Shown here piece after piece: positions 44,856 through 53,488 of a stretch of DNA of 64,000 nt. The stretch is taken from the NCBI RefSeq assembly GCF_900101625.1, contig NZ_FMYZ01000006.1:358691-422690 (forward strand), given 5' to 3'. The notes beneath the pieces were generated by a model. The model did not search any database. It was not told the DNA's origin and saw only the letters and a program-made list of their open reading frames with translations. The stretch comes from Cupriavidus sp. YR651. GTDB lineage: Bacteria > Pseudomonadota > Gammaproteobacteria > Burkholderiales > Burkholderiaceae. The translations under genes and the position numbers were made by a program. How positions within the stretch are numbered: the stretch's first letter is position 1; each line of letters begins with the position of its first letter.

Positions 44856-45455
44856 ATGCAACGCAATCACAAGACGCACATCCTCAAGAACCTGCTCGCG
44901 GCCTCGGCCGTCCTGCTGATGGCTGGCGGCGCTTTCGCGCAAACTGCCGCGCCGGCTCCGTCCACCGCACCCGCGCCGCAGGCAGCCCCACAAGGCGGCA
45001 TGTCCCATCACCACATGGGCGGCCCCGGCGAGCACCACGGCGGCGGCATGTGGCTGAAGTCGGTCGACACGGATGGCGATGGCACGATCTCCAAGGCGGA
45101 GGCCGACGCGCTGTTCAACAAGATCGATACCAACCACGACGGCAAGCTCGACAAGGCGGAACTCGCGGCGTATCACAAGGCCGCCTGGGAGCAGCGCCGG
45201 GCGCAGATGAAGACGGAATTCGAGGCCAAGTTCAAGGCGGCCGACAAGAACAATGACGGCGCGCTGACCCGCGACGAAATGAAGGCGGCGTTCCCGCGCA
45301 TGGTGAACCGCTTCGACCAGATCGATGCCAATCACGATGGCAAGGTGACGATGGCCGAAATCGAATCCGGCATGCAGAAGATGCATCAGCAACGCATGCA
45401 GCGTCGCGGCCCGGGGGCCTCCGCGCCTGCCGTGCCGTCGGGTAGCGGCAACTGA
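44856..45455 (+). CDS. Periplasmic EF-hand calcium-binding protein
   Basis: A 199-residue protein with a signal peptide (LLAASAVLLMAGGAFA-Q), an Ala/Pro linker and a His/Gly/Met-rich segment (MSHHHMGGPGEHHGGGMW, about 49-66). Four EF-hand loops follow at residues 71, 91, 130 and 157 (DTDGDGTISKAE, DTNHDGKLDKAE, DKNNDGALTRDE, DANHDGKVTMAE). It probably binds Ca2+ in the periplasm, and the His segment could bind another metal. AAAAGGAG precedes ATG 44856; the frame upstream is a shadow. A strong terminator follows. Confidence 0.88.
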   Translation: MQRNHKTHILKNLLAASAVLLMAGGAFAQTAAPAPSTAPAPQAAPQGGMSHHHMGGPGEHHGGGMWLKSVDTDGDGTISKAEADALFNKIDTNHDGKLDKAELAAYHKAAWEQRRAQMKTEFEAKFKAADKNNDGALTRDEMKAAFPRMVNRFDQIDANHDGKVTMAEIESGMQKMHQQRMQRRGPGASAPAVPSGSGN

Positions 45456-45472
45456 TCGGCACCTCACCCAGC

Positions 45473-45503
45473 AAAGCGCGACCTTCGGGTCGCGCTTTTT
45501 TTT
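45473..45503 (+). terminator. Rho-independent terminator
   Basis: AAAGCGCGACC / GGTCGCGCTTT with a TTCG tetraloop and a run of eight T. Confidence 0.92.
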
Positions 45504-45672
45504 GCCAGAATGCCTCCCGCTTGGCACCATCCTTGCTGCTTCAGGTGATGTAAGCGGCGGGTACAATGCCTGGCGAAAGCTCCCATCGCATCAAAAAAAT
45601 TGCGTACTTGTGCACGACTTGTTAAATTTGCGCAAAAAAATTGCCGACAAACATATTGCGGAGCAACAAAAC

Positions 45673-46164
45673 GTGAGCAAGGTGGAGCTGGACAAGATCG
45701 ATCGGAAGATTCTGGAAGTCCTGCAGACCAACGGGAGGCTGACCAACCTGGAAGTGGCCGAGCGCGTGAACCTCTCGCCGAGCCCCTGCCTGCGTCGCAT
45801 CCGTCGGCTGGAGGAGATTGGCGTGATTCGCCAGTACGCTGCGCTGCTGGAGCCCAACAAGATCGGGCTCGGGCTGCTGGCATACATCAACGTTCGCCTG
45901 GAAAAGCAGGGTGGCACGCCGAAAGGCAAGGCGCCACTGGACCTGTTCCGCGCGGCAATCCAGACATGGCCCGAGGTGGCAGCGTGCCACGCGATGACTG
46001 GCGAGATGGACCTGTTGCTGAAGGTCTATGTGGAAGACATGGAGCACTTCGCGCGCTTCATGCAGGAGCAACTGCTTGCGCACCCGTCCGTGATTGACGT
46101 GCGGTCCAGCTTCGCGCTGGAATCGATCAAGGACACCACCGCACTGCCGGTGGCCGACGCCTGA
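45673..46164 (+). CDS. Lrp/AsnC-family transcriptional regulator
   Basis: A 163-residue regulator: N-terminal HTH (DRKILEVLQTNGRLTNLEVA, LSPSPCLRRIRRLEEIGVI) and a C-terminal RAM amino-acid-sensing domain (MTGEMDLLLKVYVEDMEHF). I chose GTG 45673 (CGGAG nine bases upstream); the frame is open to 45502, with a lysine-rich 57-residue extension that does not resemble the family. Targets are not evident. A very strong hairpin follows. Confidence 0.9.
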   Translation: MSKVELDKIDRKILEVLQTNGRLTNLEVAERVNLSPSPCLRRIRRLEEIGVIRQYAALLEPNKIGLGLLAYINVRLEKQGGTPKGKAPLDLFRAAIQTWPEVAACHAMTGEMDLLLKVYVEDMEHFARFMQEQLLAHPSVIDVRSSFALESIKDTTALPVADA

Positions 46165-46177
46165 CGGCCGGGCCAGA

Positions 46178-46216
46178 AACACAAACGGCGCACCCTGGTG
46201 GTGCGCCGTTTGTGTT
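46178..46216. terminator. Bidirectional terminator with a 17-bp perfect stem
   Basis: AACACAAACGGCGCACC pairs perfectly with 46200-46216 around a 5-base loop, between the convergent Lrp and GNAT genes; A/T-rich ends serve both directions. Confidence 0.85.
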
Positions 46217-46248
46217 GGGAAGCCTCGGCTTCGCGGAGGTTCGTCGGC

Positions 46249-46947
46249 TCAGGCCGTGTGCTTCTGTGGCAACAGCGAACGCCAGAAGCGCAGGCCAAAC
46301 CGGCGTGCATCGCGCAGATTGCGGCGAACCATGTAGTCCAGGTCGGCAACCTGTTCGTCCAGCGCCTCGGTGAGGCGGCTGACGGTGTCCGCCGGCGGCA
46401 GTTCCAGGTAAGCATCGGCTTCGCCGTACGCGTACTGGACCTTCATGCCGGCCTTCTTGGCAATGTGCATCATCGCCGCGTTGCGCGACAGGCAGTGCAT
46501 GTACAGCGTGCGCACATTCGTGTTGCGGCCATGGATGGCGGCCCGCTCGAACAGTGCGCTGCCGATGCCGCGGCCACGGGCGCTCTTGGACACCGACACG
46601 CCGAATTCCGCCACTCGGCCCTGTGCATTGTCGCGCAGGTTGGCAAAGTGACCCACGCCGATCAGGACAAGGTCTTCGTCGTAGACGCCGAACACGGAGT
46701 CGTGGTCGAAGTCGATGCTGTCGACGTAGGCCTCGATCACATGGTTGCCAACGGACTGGCCAAAACGGAGCAGGCGATCCTCCTCGCCGAGGGCGAGAAA
46801 ATGCTTCTGCAGGCGGGAGCGATGATGGGCGGCCAGTTCCCGCACCAGAATGGTGGGGCGCTGAGCGGCCTGTGTGGCTTCGGCTGCACGGCGAAGATCT
46901 TCATCGGTTACGGCACCGACGGCCCGGCTCAGTTCGAGCGGATTCAC
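46249..46947 (-). CDS. GNAT acetyltransferase
   Basis: A 232-residue protein with a GNAT core (motif A: FGVSVSKSARGRGIGSALFERAA, about residues 130-150; NAAMMHIAKKAGMKV after it). An N-terminal helix-rich extension and a basic C-terminal tail (RRNLRDARRFGLRFWRSLL) flank the core. The substrate is unknown. I chose GTG 46947 because AAGGA precedes it; the frame upstream to 47040 is less protein-like. Confidence 0.82.
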   Translation of the reverse strand: MNPLELSRAVGAVTDEDLRRAAEATQAAQRPTILVRELAAHHRSRLQKHFLALGEEDRLLRFGQSVGNHVIEAYVDSIDFDHDSVFGVYDEDLVLIGVGHFANLRDNAQGRVAEFGVSVSKSARGRGIGSALFERAAIHGRNTNVRTLYMHCLSRNAAMMHIAKKAGMKVQYAYGEADAYLELPPADTVSRLTEALDEQVADLDYMVRRNLRDARRFGLRFWRSLLPQKHTA

Positions 46948-47293
46948 TTTGGTTTCCTTCTTCAGTGATCGGTATAAAAATAGCACCGGTATGGTGGTTG
47001 CCTGCGCACTTCCGCGACTTTCGCGCATTCTTGCGCGCAAAGTGATGCTGTTCGGGCAAATACTAGGTTGCTGCGATGCAGAAAGTATTGTAGTGGAATT
47101 GTCAGATCCGCGTAAGCTTCCCGCGGCGCAACAAGCTCCTCAAAGTGTGACATTTGGAAAATCCAAGTTTTTTCAATGGCTTAGCCACGTGGCCAAGCCA
47201 CTCCATGCGCGGCGGATGTGGGCTTGCTGCAACGCCGCATGTTTTCTCCTGCCGGACACTATCCGGACAACGATCCGCTGACTTCTTGCCTTC
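46948..47293. promoter_or_regulatory. Upstream region of GNAT and kefF genes with a 24-bp palindrome
   Basis: At 47177-47200 lies TGGCTT-AG-CCACGTGG-CC-AAGCCA, symmetric except for one pair and centred on CCACGTGG. It is about 95 bases before the kefF start and has the form of an operator. No gene is supportable in this stretch. Confidence 0.5.
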
Positions 47294-47881
47294 ATGACCG
47301 AGCCACCCATCGTTGTGATCTATGCGCATCCCACGCCCCAGCGTTCCCGCGTCAACCGTCCCCTTGCCGAAGCCCTGGCAGCCTTGCCTCATGTGGCCGT
47401 GCGAGAGCTCTACAGCCTCTATGTCGACTACGACATCGACGTGGTAGCCGAGCAGCGCCTGCTGTCCACCGCCGACACACTGGTGCTGCAGTTCCCCGTC
47501 AGGTGGTACAGCGTGCCGGCACTGCTGAAGCTCTGGTTTGATGAAGTGCTCGAGACCGGTTGGGCCTGCGGGCCGGGTGGTACCGCGTTGCGCGGCAAGT
47601 CGATGCTGGCGGTGGTCAGCACGGGCGGGCACGCCGATGCCTACGGGCCCGACGGCACGCACGGCCATCCGATTGCCGATTTCCTGTTGCCACTGGAGCA
47701 GACCGCGGTCCTGTGCGGCATGAGCTGGCTCCCGCCGGTCGTGCTGCACGATGCCGACAACGTGCATCCCGAAGCTGTCGCGCTGCATATCGAGCATGTG
47801 GCCCGTCACCTCGCGCCTCCGCTGCCGGTTCCGCCGGAAATCCTGTCGCCGGACTCCTCGCTGCAGGAGGACGCGCCGTGA
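47294..47881 (+). CDS. kefF: NAD(P)H oxidoreductase, KefF/MdaB-like flavodoxin fold
   Basis: A 195-residue flavodoxin-like quinone reductase: PIVVIYAHPTPQRSRVN at the N-terminus, LVLQFPVRWYSVPALLKLWFDEV near residue 62 and GGTALRGKSMLAVVSTGG near 95. KefF-type proteins bind FMN, reduce quinones and act as the partner of KefC potassium efflux. It overlaps the KefC-like gene by four bases (GTGA), so the two are translationally coupled. Confidence 0.85.
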   Translation: MTEPPIVVIYAHPTPQRSRVNRPLAEALAALPHVAVRELYSLYVDYDIDVVAEQRLLSTADTLVLQFPVRWYSVPALLKLWFDEVLETGWACGPGGTALRGKSMLAVVSTGGHADAYGPDGTHGHPIADFLLPLEQTAVLCGMSWLPPVVLHDADNVHPEAVALHIEHVARHLAPPLPVPPEILSPDSSLQEDAP

Positions 47882-49704
47882 ACCAGCACGACTTTCTGAT
47901 TGCGCTACTCGTGTTCCTGGTGGCGGCCGTCGTGGCCGTGCCCCTGGCACGTCGGTTCGGGCTGGGCGCCGTGCTCGGCTACCTGCTGGCCGGCGCCGCC
48001 ATCGGACCCTTTGCACTGCGCCTGGTCACCAACGTGGAGTCGATCCTCCATTTCTCGGAATTCGGCGTAGTGATGATGATGTTCGTCATCGGGCTGGAGC
48101 TGGAGCCGAGGAAACTCAAGAATCTTCGCAAGACCATCTTCGGCTATGGCAGCGCCCAGTTGGCGGCATGCGCGCTGGCGATAGGCATCCTGGCCATGCT
48201 GCTTGGCGCGTCCTGGCAGGTCGCGCTGGTGGCCGGGCTGGGGCTGGCGTTGTCATCTACGGCGATTGCCTTTGCGACGCTGGCCGAGCGGAACCTGATG
48301 GGCACGCCAGCCGGGGCCGCCAGCTTTGGCATCCTGCTGTTCCAGGACATCGCCGCCATCCCGATGATCGCGTTGCTGCCACTGTTGGCGGCGGACGCCG
48401 CCGACGTGGCGGCCGGCGTGTCGGCGCAGGGTGTGCCGCATTGGCAGACCGCGGCCAAGGCCGTGGCGGTGATTGGTGCCGTCGTGGTCGGCGGGCGCTA
48501 TCTGGTGCGGCCCGCACTCCGTTTCATCGCCGGCACCGACATGCGCGAGATGTTCACCGCATTCGCGCTGCTGCTGGTGGTGGGGATCGCGCTGATGATG
48601 GATGCGGTGGGCCTGTCAATGGCGCTTGGCACCTTCGTGGCCGGTGTGCTCCTGGCCGATTCGGAATACCGCCACGCGCTGGAGGCCGACATCGAGCCTT
48701 TCAAGGGGCTGCTCCTCGGGCTGTTCTTCATGGCCGTGGGGATGTCGATCGATTTCGGCGTGCTGAGCCAGGCGCCGTGGCGCGTGCTGGGGCTGGTGGT
48801 GGGTTTTGTTGCCGTCAAGACGCTCGTGCTGACACTGCTGTCGCGCCGCTTTGGCATCGCGCGCGGGCAGCGGCTGCTGTTCGGGCTGCTGATCTCGCAA
48901 GGCGGAGAGTTCGCATTCGTGGTGTTCTCGGTGGCGGGCAACGCGGGTCTGCTGCCGGAGCGGGTCGAGGCGCTCCTGATACTCGTCGTGGCGCTGTCGA
49001 TGGTGGCGACGCCACTGCTGCTGCTGCTCTTCGACCGTTTGCTGGCGCCCCGCCTGAATGCGAAGTCGCGCCGGGCGGACGACGCCATCACGCCGCAACA
49101 CAATCCGGTGCTGATTGCCGGCTTCGGTCGTTTCGGGCAGATCATTGGCCGTCTGCTCTATGCACAGGGCATCGGCGTGACGGTGCTGGATCACGATCCG
49201 GACCAGATTGAGTTCCTGCGCAACTACGGTATCAAGGTGTTCTACGGCGATGCCACGCGAATGGACCTGCTGGAAGCCGCTGGCGCCGCCAACGCGCGGA
49301 TCATCGTTGTGGCCATCGACGGGATGGAAGACAACCTGGCCTTGATCGACCGCGTGCGCGAGCGCTTTCCGCACCTGGAGATCTATGCGCGGGCGCGGCA
49401 CGTGTCCCACATCTATCAGCTCAAGGACCGAGGCGTGCAGATCTTCGAGCGCGAGATGTTCGAGGGTTCGCTATCGATGGGGCGCCGCGTGCTGGAGGGT
49501 CTCGGTTTCGATCCGTCAGACGCCCGTAACGTGGCGCTGAGATTCCGGCGGCATAACATCCAGGCGCTCGATCGCTTTTATCCGCATTACACCGATCAGA
49601 AAAAGCTGGTGTCGCTGGCGCGGCAGGCGCGCGACGAACTGGAGGAAATGTTCCGGCAGGACCGGGAGCAGCGGCAAAAGCGGGAAGAGGCCGAATGGTC
49701 CTGA
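47878..49704 (+). CDS. kefC: Glutathione-regulated-type K+/H+ antiporter KefB/KefC
   Basis: A 608-residue CPA2 antiporter: about 12 membrane helices (1-390), with the CPA2 HALE-like/GIALMMDAVGLSMALGTFVAGVLLADSEYRHA region. A cytosolic RCK/TrkA-N domain with GFGRFGQIIGRLL (about residue 415) follows, plus a Glu/Arg-rich tail. It exports K+ to acidify the cytosol under electrophile stress. GTG 47878 has CAGGAGG seven bases upstream and overlaps the kefF stop; the longer frame upstream is a kefF shadow. Confidence 0.92.
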   Translation: MNQHDFLIALLVFLVAAVVAVPLARRFGLGAVLGYLLAGAAIGPFALRLVTNVESILHFSEFGVVMMMFVIGLELEPRKLKNLRKTIFGYGSAQLAACALAIGILAMLLGASWQVALVAGLGLALSSTAIAFATLAERNLMGTPAGAASFGILLFQDIAAIPMIALLPLLAADAADVAAGVSAQGVPHWQTAAKAVAVIGAVVVGGRYLVRPALRFIAGTDMREMFTAFALLLVVGIALMMDAVGLSMALGTFVAGVLLADSEYRHALEADIEPFKGLLLGLFFMAVGMSIDFGVLSQAPWRVLGLVVGFVAVKTLVLTLLSRRFGIARGQRLLFGLLISQGGEFAFVVFSVAGNAGLLPERVEALLILVVALSMVATPLLLLLFDRLLAPRLNAKSRRADDAITPQHNPVLIAGFGRFGQIIGRLLYAQGIGVTVLDHDPDQIEFLRNYGIKVFYGDATRMDLLEAAGAANARIIVVAIDGMEDNLALIDRVRERFPHLEIYARARHVSHIYQLKDRGVQIFEREMFEGSLSMGRRVLEGLGFDPSDARNVALRFRRHNIQALDRFYPHYTDQKKLVSLARQARDELEEMFRQDREQRQKREEAEWS

Positions 49705-49841
49705 CACGCAAGGCGAGCGGTCGGTTTCGCAATTAACGCCGGGTTTATTCCGTGCGCCGGGGGGTGCGTGAGTACGGCTTGAATGGCTGGTGGATTTCCG
49801 GAGTGGCGCCGATGTTCGCCAGGAACTGCGCGGGGATGATC

Positions 49842-49883
49842 CCGGGTCAGGGGCGGGATGCCCTCGGGGCAACCCTGACCCGG
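49842..49883. terminator. Hairpin between kefC and the tetR gene
   Basis: CCGGGTCAGGG / CCCTGACCCGG arms (11 bp) with a 20-base loop between convergent genes; no T-run. Confidence 0.5.
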
Positions 49884-49901
49884 TGTTCGCTCAGAGCTGA
49901 T

Positions 49902-50516
49902 TCAGACCGTGCCTGGCACGCGTGCCAGGCCGCCCTCCAGCAGGTCGATGACCATTTCCGCGAACTGGGCGTATGACAGCTTGCCGCCCGGCTTCAGCCA
50001 GGTGAACGTCCAGTTGATCATGCCGAATACGGTCATGGTCAGCGCCGTCTGGTTTTCCCGGGTGACGCGCTCCGGAAAGGCCAGTCGCAACTGGCGCGAA
50101 AACGCCGCCACCACGTCGCGCTCGCGCTTGAGGATCAGATCGCGTTGCTCCTCTGCCAGGAACTTGACGTCATTGATCAGCGCGATGTGCCGGGTCTGCG
50201 ATGTTTCGTATTCGGTCAGGAACGCGCGCAACAGGTGGCCGAAGCTTTCCCGGTCAGAACGGCCGTGGCGTTCGCTCTCGGCTCCCACTTCGGTGACGAT
50301 CAGCATCAGCCGGCGCGTGTAGCGATCCAGAAGGTCGAACAGGATCGCTTCCTTGCTTTCGTAATAGTGATACAGCCGCGCTTTGGACGTGCCGCAGGCC
50401 GCGGCAAGGTCGGCCATCGAGGTGCTGGGATAGCTGCTGGCCGCGAAGGCGGCAGCAGCCAGGTCCAGGATCTGTTCGCGTTGTGCCTCGAAATCGGGCG
50501 CCTTGGTTCTGGCCAT
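49902..50516 (-). CDS. paaR: TetR-family regulator, probable phenylacetate repressor PaaR
   Basis: A 204-residue TetR protein. N-terminal HTH: QREQILDLAAAAFAASSYPS and MADLAAACGTSKARLYHYYESKEAILFDLL; the C-terminal domain has HIALINDVKFLAEEQRDL, a segment typical of PaaR-type regulators of Burkholderiales. It lies 5.8 kb from the paaA promoter, which carries a TetR-type operator. Phenylacetyl-CoA is the usual inducer in this group. The target assignment is inferred from family and position. Confidence 0.75.
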   Translation of the reverse strand: MARTKAPDFEAQREQILDLAAAAFAASSYPSTSMADLAAACGTSKARLYHYYESKEAILFDLLDRYTRRLMLIVTEVGAESERHGRSDRESFGHLLRAFLTEYETSQTRHIALINDVKFLAEEQRDLILKRERDVVAAFSRQLRLAFPERVTRENQTALTMTVFGMINWTFTWLKPGGKLSYAQFAEMVIDLLEGGLARVPGTV

Positions 50517-50562
50517 ATCGGTGGGAGGATTCCGCCGTGTTGTTCTTGTCGCCGGGGTGGCG

Positions 50563-51360
50563 CTATTCTGCGCTGGCGGCGAGGTTGTTGCGACGGAATT
50601 CGCAGGTCTGCAGGGAATCGGCGTTGCCGCGCAGTAACAGCTGGCCGGCGCTGATCAGTTCGCGGCAGCGCCAGAACACGAACCAGTCACTGGCCAGCAG
50701 GCCCTCGATGGCGCCCATCACGCTCCCCACTACCTGCGCGGCCGGCGTCCAGTCCTCGGGCGCGCGCTCCAGGATCACGTCGTCCACCGTGTGATATGCG
50801 GCCGGAACCAGCGTGTTGCCCTTCCACAGGCGAACGTCGGCATTTTCCTTGACGTTCTGCTGCCACTCGTAGCCCAGCCGGCCAAGCCGCAGCACCGAGA
50901 CCGGTGCGATGGTCGAAAAGCGTCGCGCCAGCCGGGCCGCCGGGTACATGCCGATGGCGGCGAGACCGCCGTGCGCCGGGGTTTCCAGCTCTCGCAGGTC
51001 CATCGCCACTTCATTGATCCGCTGCGGCGCCTGGTACAGGTGGAACACCACGCGGCGCAGCATCAACTGGTCCGACGCGCTCTGGCCGTGCCAGATGGCG
51101 ACCTCCAGGTTGTCACGGCGCAGCGCCTGAAGCTGCTCCAGCGCCTGACGCATCTCGGCGGCGAAATCGATATCGGTGTGGGGAGCCACCCGCTGCCAGA
51201 ACCCGGAGCGGATCAGGCCGGTGCTGTCGACGTCGGCAATCGGGCCGACAGCCAGGTCATCGCGCAGGACGACCACCGGATCGGGTCGGGCCGCCTGGGC
51301 CAGTGCCTGGCGCAGCGTGTTGCCTGCGACGTCGCCGTTGACGACATGGATATATTGCAT
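50563..51360 (-). CDS. DUF1835-domain protein
   Basis: A 265-residue protein beginning IHVVNGDVAGNTLRQAL, the DUF1835 signature, with VVLRDDLAVGPI and IWHGQSASDQLMLRRVVFHL. The C-terminal part resembles DUF3658. The function is unknown. It is on the same strand as paaR, separated by 46 bases. The stretch 51361-51870 upstream has no supportable gene; a 13-bp direct repeat lies at its end. Confidence 0.85.
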   Translation of the reverse strand: MQYIHVVNGDVAGNTLRQALAQAARPDPVVVLRDDLAVGPIADVDSTGLIRSGFWQRVAPHTDIDFAAEMRQALEQLQALRRDNLEVAIWHGQSASDQLMLRRVVFHLYQAPQRINEVAMDLRELETPAHGGLAAIGMYPAARLARRFSTIAPVSVLRLGRLGYEWQQNVKENADVRLWKGNTLVPAAYHTVDDVILERAPEDWTPAAQVVGSVMGAIEGLLASDWFVFWRCRELISAGQLLLRGNADSLQTCEFRRNNLAASAE

Positions 51361-51782
51361 GACCGTGATTGTATAGGGTGCGACGGGTCCCGGGCCTCCG
51401 GTCGCGGTCGCACGCGCCGTCGGTTGACGGGCCGGCGGCAGGCAGTGCGACGTATGGAGCGTGTCCCGCCATTGTAATCACGGCGCGCTGCCCCCCGCTG
51501 GCTTGCGATGGGGGGCGTGTGGGATTCCCACCATATCGATGCCCCAGTCAAACGGCGATGCCGTGCGAGCGCCACTTGACCACCGACTTTCCGCCGACGC
51601 GCTTCCCGTTGGCGTCGTCTCGGCGATGGCGTGGCGGGCGCCGCGGCAGCATTGCCCGATGCCCCGGGTGGGGGCAGGGAGATTCGTATATCTGCGATGT
51701 TCGTCGCGGACAAGCGTTCTTAAGATGGCAAGGCAGCATCACTGCGATTGGACTTCTCCCCGATCTCACCATGGGGCCCCGC

Positions 51783-51808
51783 AAAGGGAGTCCACAAAGG
51801 GAGTCCAC
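51783..51808. repeat. 13-bp direct repeat, two tandem copies
   Basis: AAAGGGAGTCCAC repeated at 51783 and 51796, 62 bases before the DUF302 gene. The rest of 51361-51870 holds no convincing gene. Confidence 0.7.
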
Positions 51809-51870
51809 AAAGCGGTATCGCACCAATCGCCACGTCTTGCCTCGCTAACAATCTCCGACTGGAGCCTCAA

Positions 51871-52323
51871 ATGAATGTTCTACGCAAATGGCTTGCCGCA
51901 TGTCTCCTGGCCATACCACTGTCGCTGCAAGCGGCCGATGGGCTGATCGTCGTGCAAAGCGCGCTGCCTGCCGCGGCAACCATTGAGAAAATCGAGAGCG
52001 CGGTGAAGGACAGGGGATTGACCGTATTCGCGCGGATCGACCATGCAGCGGGCGCCGAGAAAATCGGCAAATCGCTGCGGCCAACGACGCTGCTTATCTT
52101 TGGTGGCGCGGCGGGCGGAACGCCGCTGATGGAGTGTGCCCAGACCGCCGGCATCGACTTGCCCCTGAAGGCGCTTGTGTGGACCGACGAGGCCGGGAAG
52201 ACGTGGGTTGGCTACAACGATCCTGCGTACATCGGGAAACGCCATGGCGTGCCGAACTGCCCGGCGGTGGCCACTCTGGCCCAGGCCCTCTCGCGATTGA
52301 TCATGGGCGCAGTTGCGCAGTAG
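51871..52323 (+). CDS. Periplasmic DUF302-domain protein
   Basis: A 150-residue protein with a signal peptide (WLAACLLAIPLSLQA-AD) and a DUF302 domain (KIESAVKDRGLTVFARIDHAAGA; RPTTLLIFGGAAGGTPLM; LPLKALVWTDEAGKTWVGYN). Its function is unknown. GGAG lies six bases before ATG 51871. It is convergent with paaE. Confidence 0.85.
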   Translation: MNVLRKWLAACLLAIPLSLQAADGLIVVQSALPAAATIEKIESAVKDRGLTVFARIDHAAGAEKIGKSLRPTTLLIFGGAAGGTPLMECAQTAGIDLPLKALVWTDEAGKTWVGYNDPAYIGKRHGVPNCPAVATLAQALSRLIMGAVAQ

Positions 52324-52388
52324 ACGCCGTGGCAGAAGCCGCAGCAGAAGCCGCAATACTGGCTGGCAGCGCCTGAGGGCTTTCGACA

Positions 52389-53477
52389 CTACCGATCGTC
52401 GTAGCTCACCACCACTCGGGGCGTCAGCGCTCGTGCCTGGCAAGTCAGCACGAAGCCCTTTTCCATCTCCCACGGCTCCAGCGTGTAGTTCTTTTCCATC
52501 TCGACCTTACCTTCGAGCACCTTGGCGCGGCACGTGCAGCACACCCCGCCCTTGCAGGCATAGGGCAGGTCCAGCCCAGCTGCCAATGCGGTGTCGAGCA
52601 CGTTGGCATCCTCCAACGGCAGGCGCATCTTGTGTTGCTTGCCGTCCAGCACTACCACCAGTTCCGCCGTGCCAGCATGATCGGCATGGCTGGTGGGTTT
52701 TGCCGGCTTCGACCGGGTCAGCGGTACCCCAAAGCGTTCGGCGTGGATCTTGTGGGGATCGACGCCGGCCGCCTTCAATGCGTCCTCCACTTCATCGATC
52801 ATCGATGCCGGGCCGCAGACAAAGGCGGCGTCGATGTCATCGACGGGAATCAGCGTCTCCAGGAAAGCCGCCACCCGCGCGCGGTCCAGCCTGCCGTGCA
52901 GCAGGTCTACTTCCTGCGGCTGGCGCGACAGTACATGGTAGAGCGTGAAGCGCGACAGATACTGGTTCTTCAGGTCCTCCAGCGCCTCGGAAAAGATGAT
53001 GCTATCGACGTTCCGGTTGCCGTACACCAACGTGAAGCGACTTTGTGGCTCCACCGCCAGCGTGGTGCGGATCAGCGACAGCACAGGCGTGATGCCGCTG
53101 CCGGCGGCAAAGGCAACATAGTGACGCGCCGTGCCGGCGTCCAGCGGTACGTGGAACCGGCCGTCCGGCGTCATGACTTCGAATACCTGGCCTGGCGCGA
53201 TATTGTCGTGCAGCCAGGTGGAAAACACGCCGTCTTCCACCAGCTTCACCGCGACGCGCAGTTCGCCCCGGGAATCGTAGTCCTGTACGCCGCAGCAAAT
53301 TGAGTACGACCGGCGCACGTCCTGGCCGTCCACCGGGGCCTTGATCGTGAGGAACTGGCCTTGCGTGAAGCGGTAGGCGCTGCGGAGATCTTCGGGGACG
53401 TCAAACGCAATCGAGACCGTATCGGACGTTTCCGGACGAACCTGTGCCACGCGGAGCGGGTGAAACTGAGGGGTCAT
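52389..53477 (-). CDS. paaE: Phenylacetyl-CoA epoxidase reductase subunit PaaE
   Basis: A 362-residue reductase passing electrons from NAD(P)H to the PaaA diiron site: FAD domain (RRSYSICCG near residue 55), NAD domain (FAAGSGITPVLSLIRTTL near 122) and a C-terminal plant-type 2Fe-2S domain (CKGGVCCTCRAKV near 313, last cysteine in VLTCQA). ATG 53477 fits the family; the frame upstream is a shadow. Last gene of paaABCDE. Confidence 0.95.
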   Translation of the reverse strand: MTPQFHPLRVAQVRPETSDTVSIAFDVPEDLRSAYRFTQGQFLTIKAPVDGQDVRRSYSICCGVQDYDSRGELRVAVKLVEDGVFSTWLHDNIAPGQVFEVMTPDGRFHVPLDAGTARHYVAFAAGSGITPVLSLIRTTLAVEPQSRFTLVYGNRNVDSIIFSEALEDLKNQYLSRFTLYHVLSRQPQEVDLLHGRLDRARVAAFLETLIPVDDIDAAFVCGPASMIDEVEDALKAAGVDPHKIHAERFGVPLTRSKPAKPTSHADHAGTAELVVVLDGKQHKMRLPLEDANVLDTALAAGLDLPYACKGGVCCTCRAKVLEGKVEMEKNYTLEPWEMEKGFVLTCQARALTPRVVVSYDDR

Positions 53478-53488
53478 GGGTCCGGCTC

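Noticed and set aside
51369..51848. Plus-strand frames in the gap before the DUF302 gene
   Set aside because: Pro/Arg-rich random composition and passage through a direct repeat; no ribosome site.
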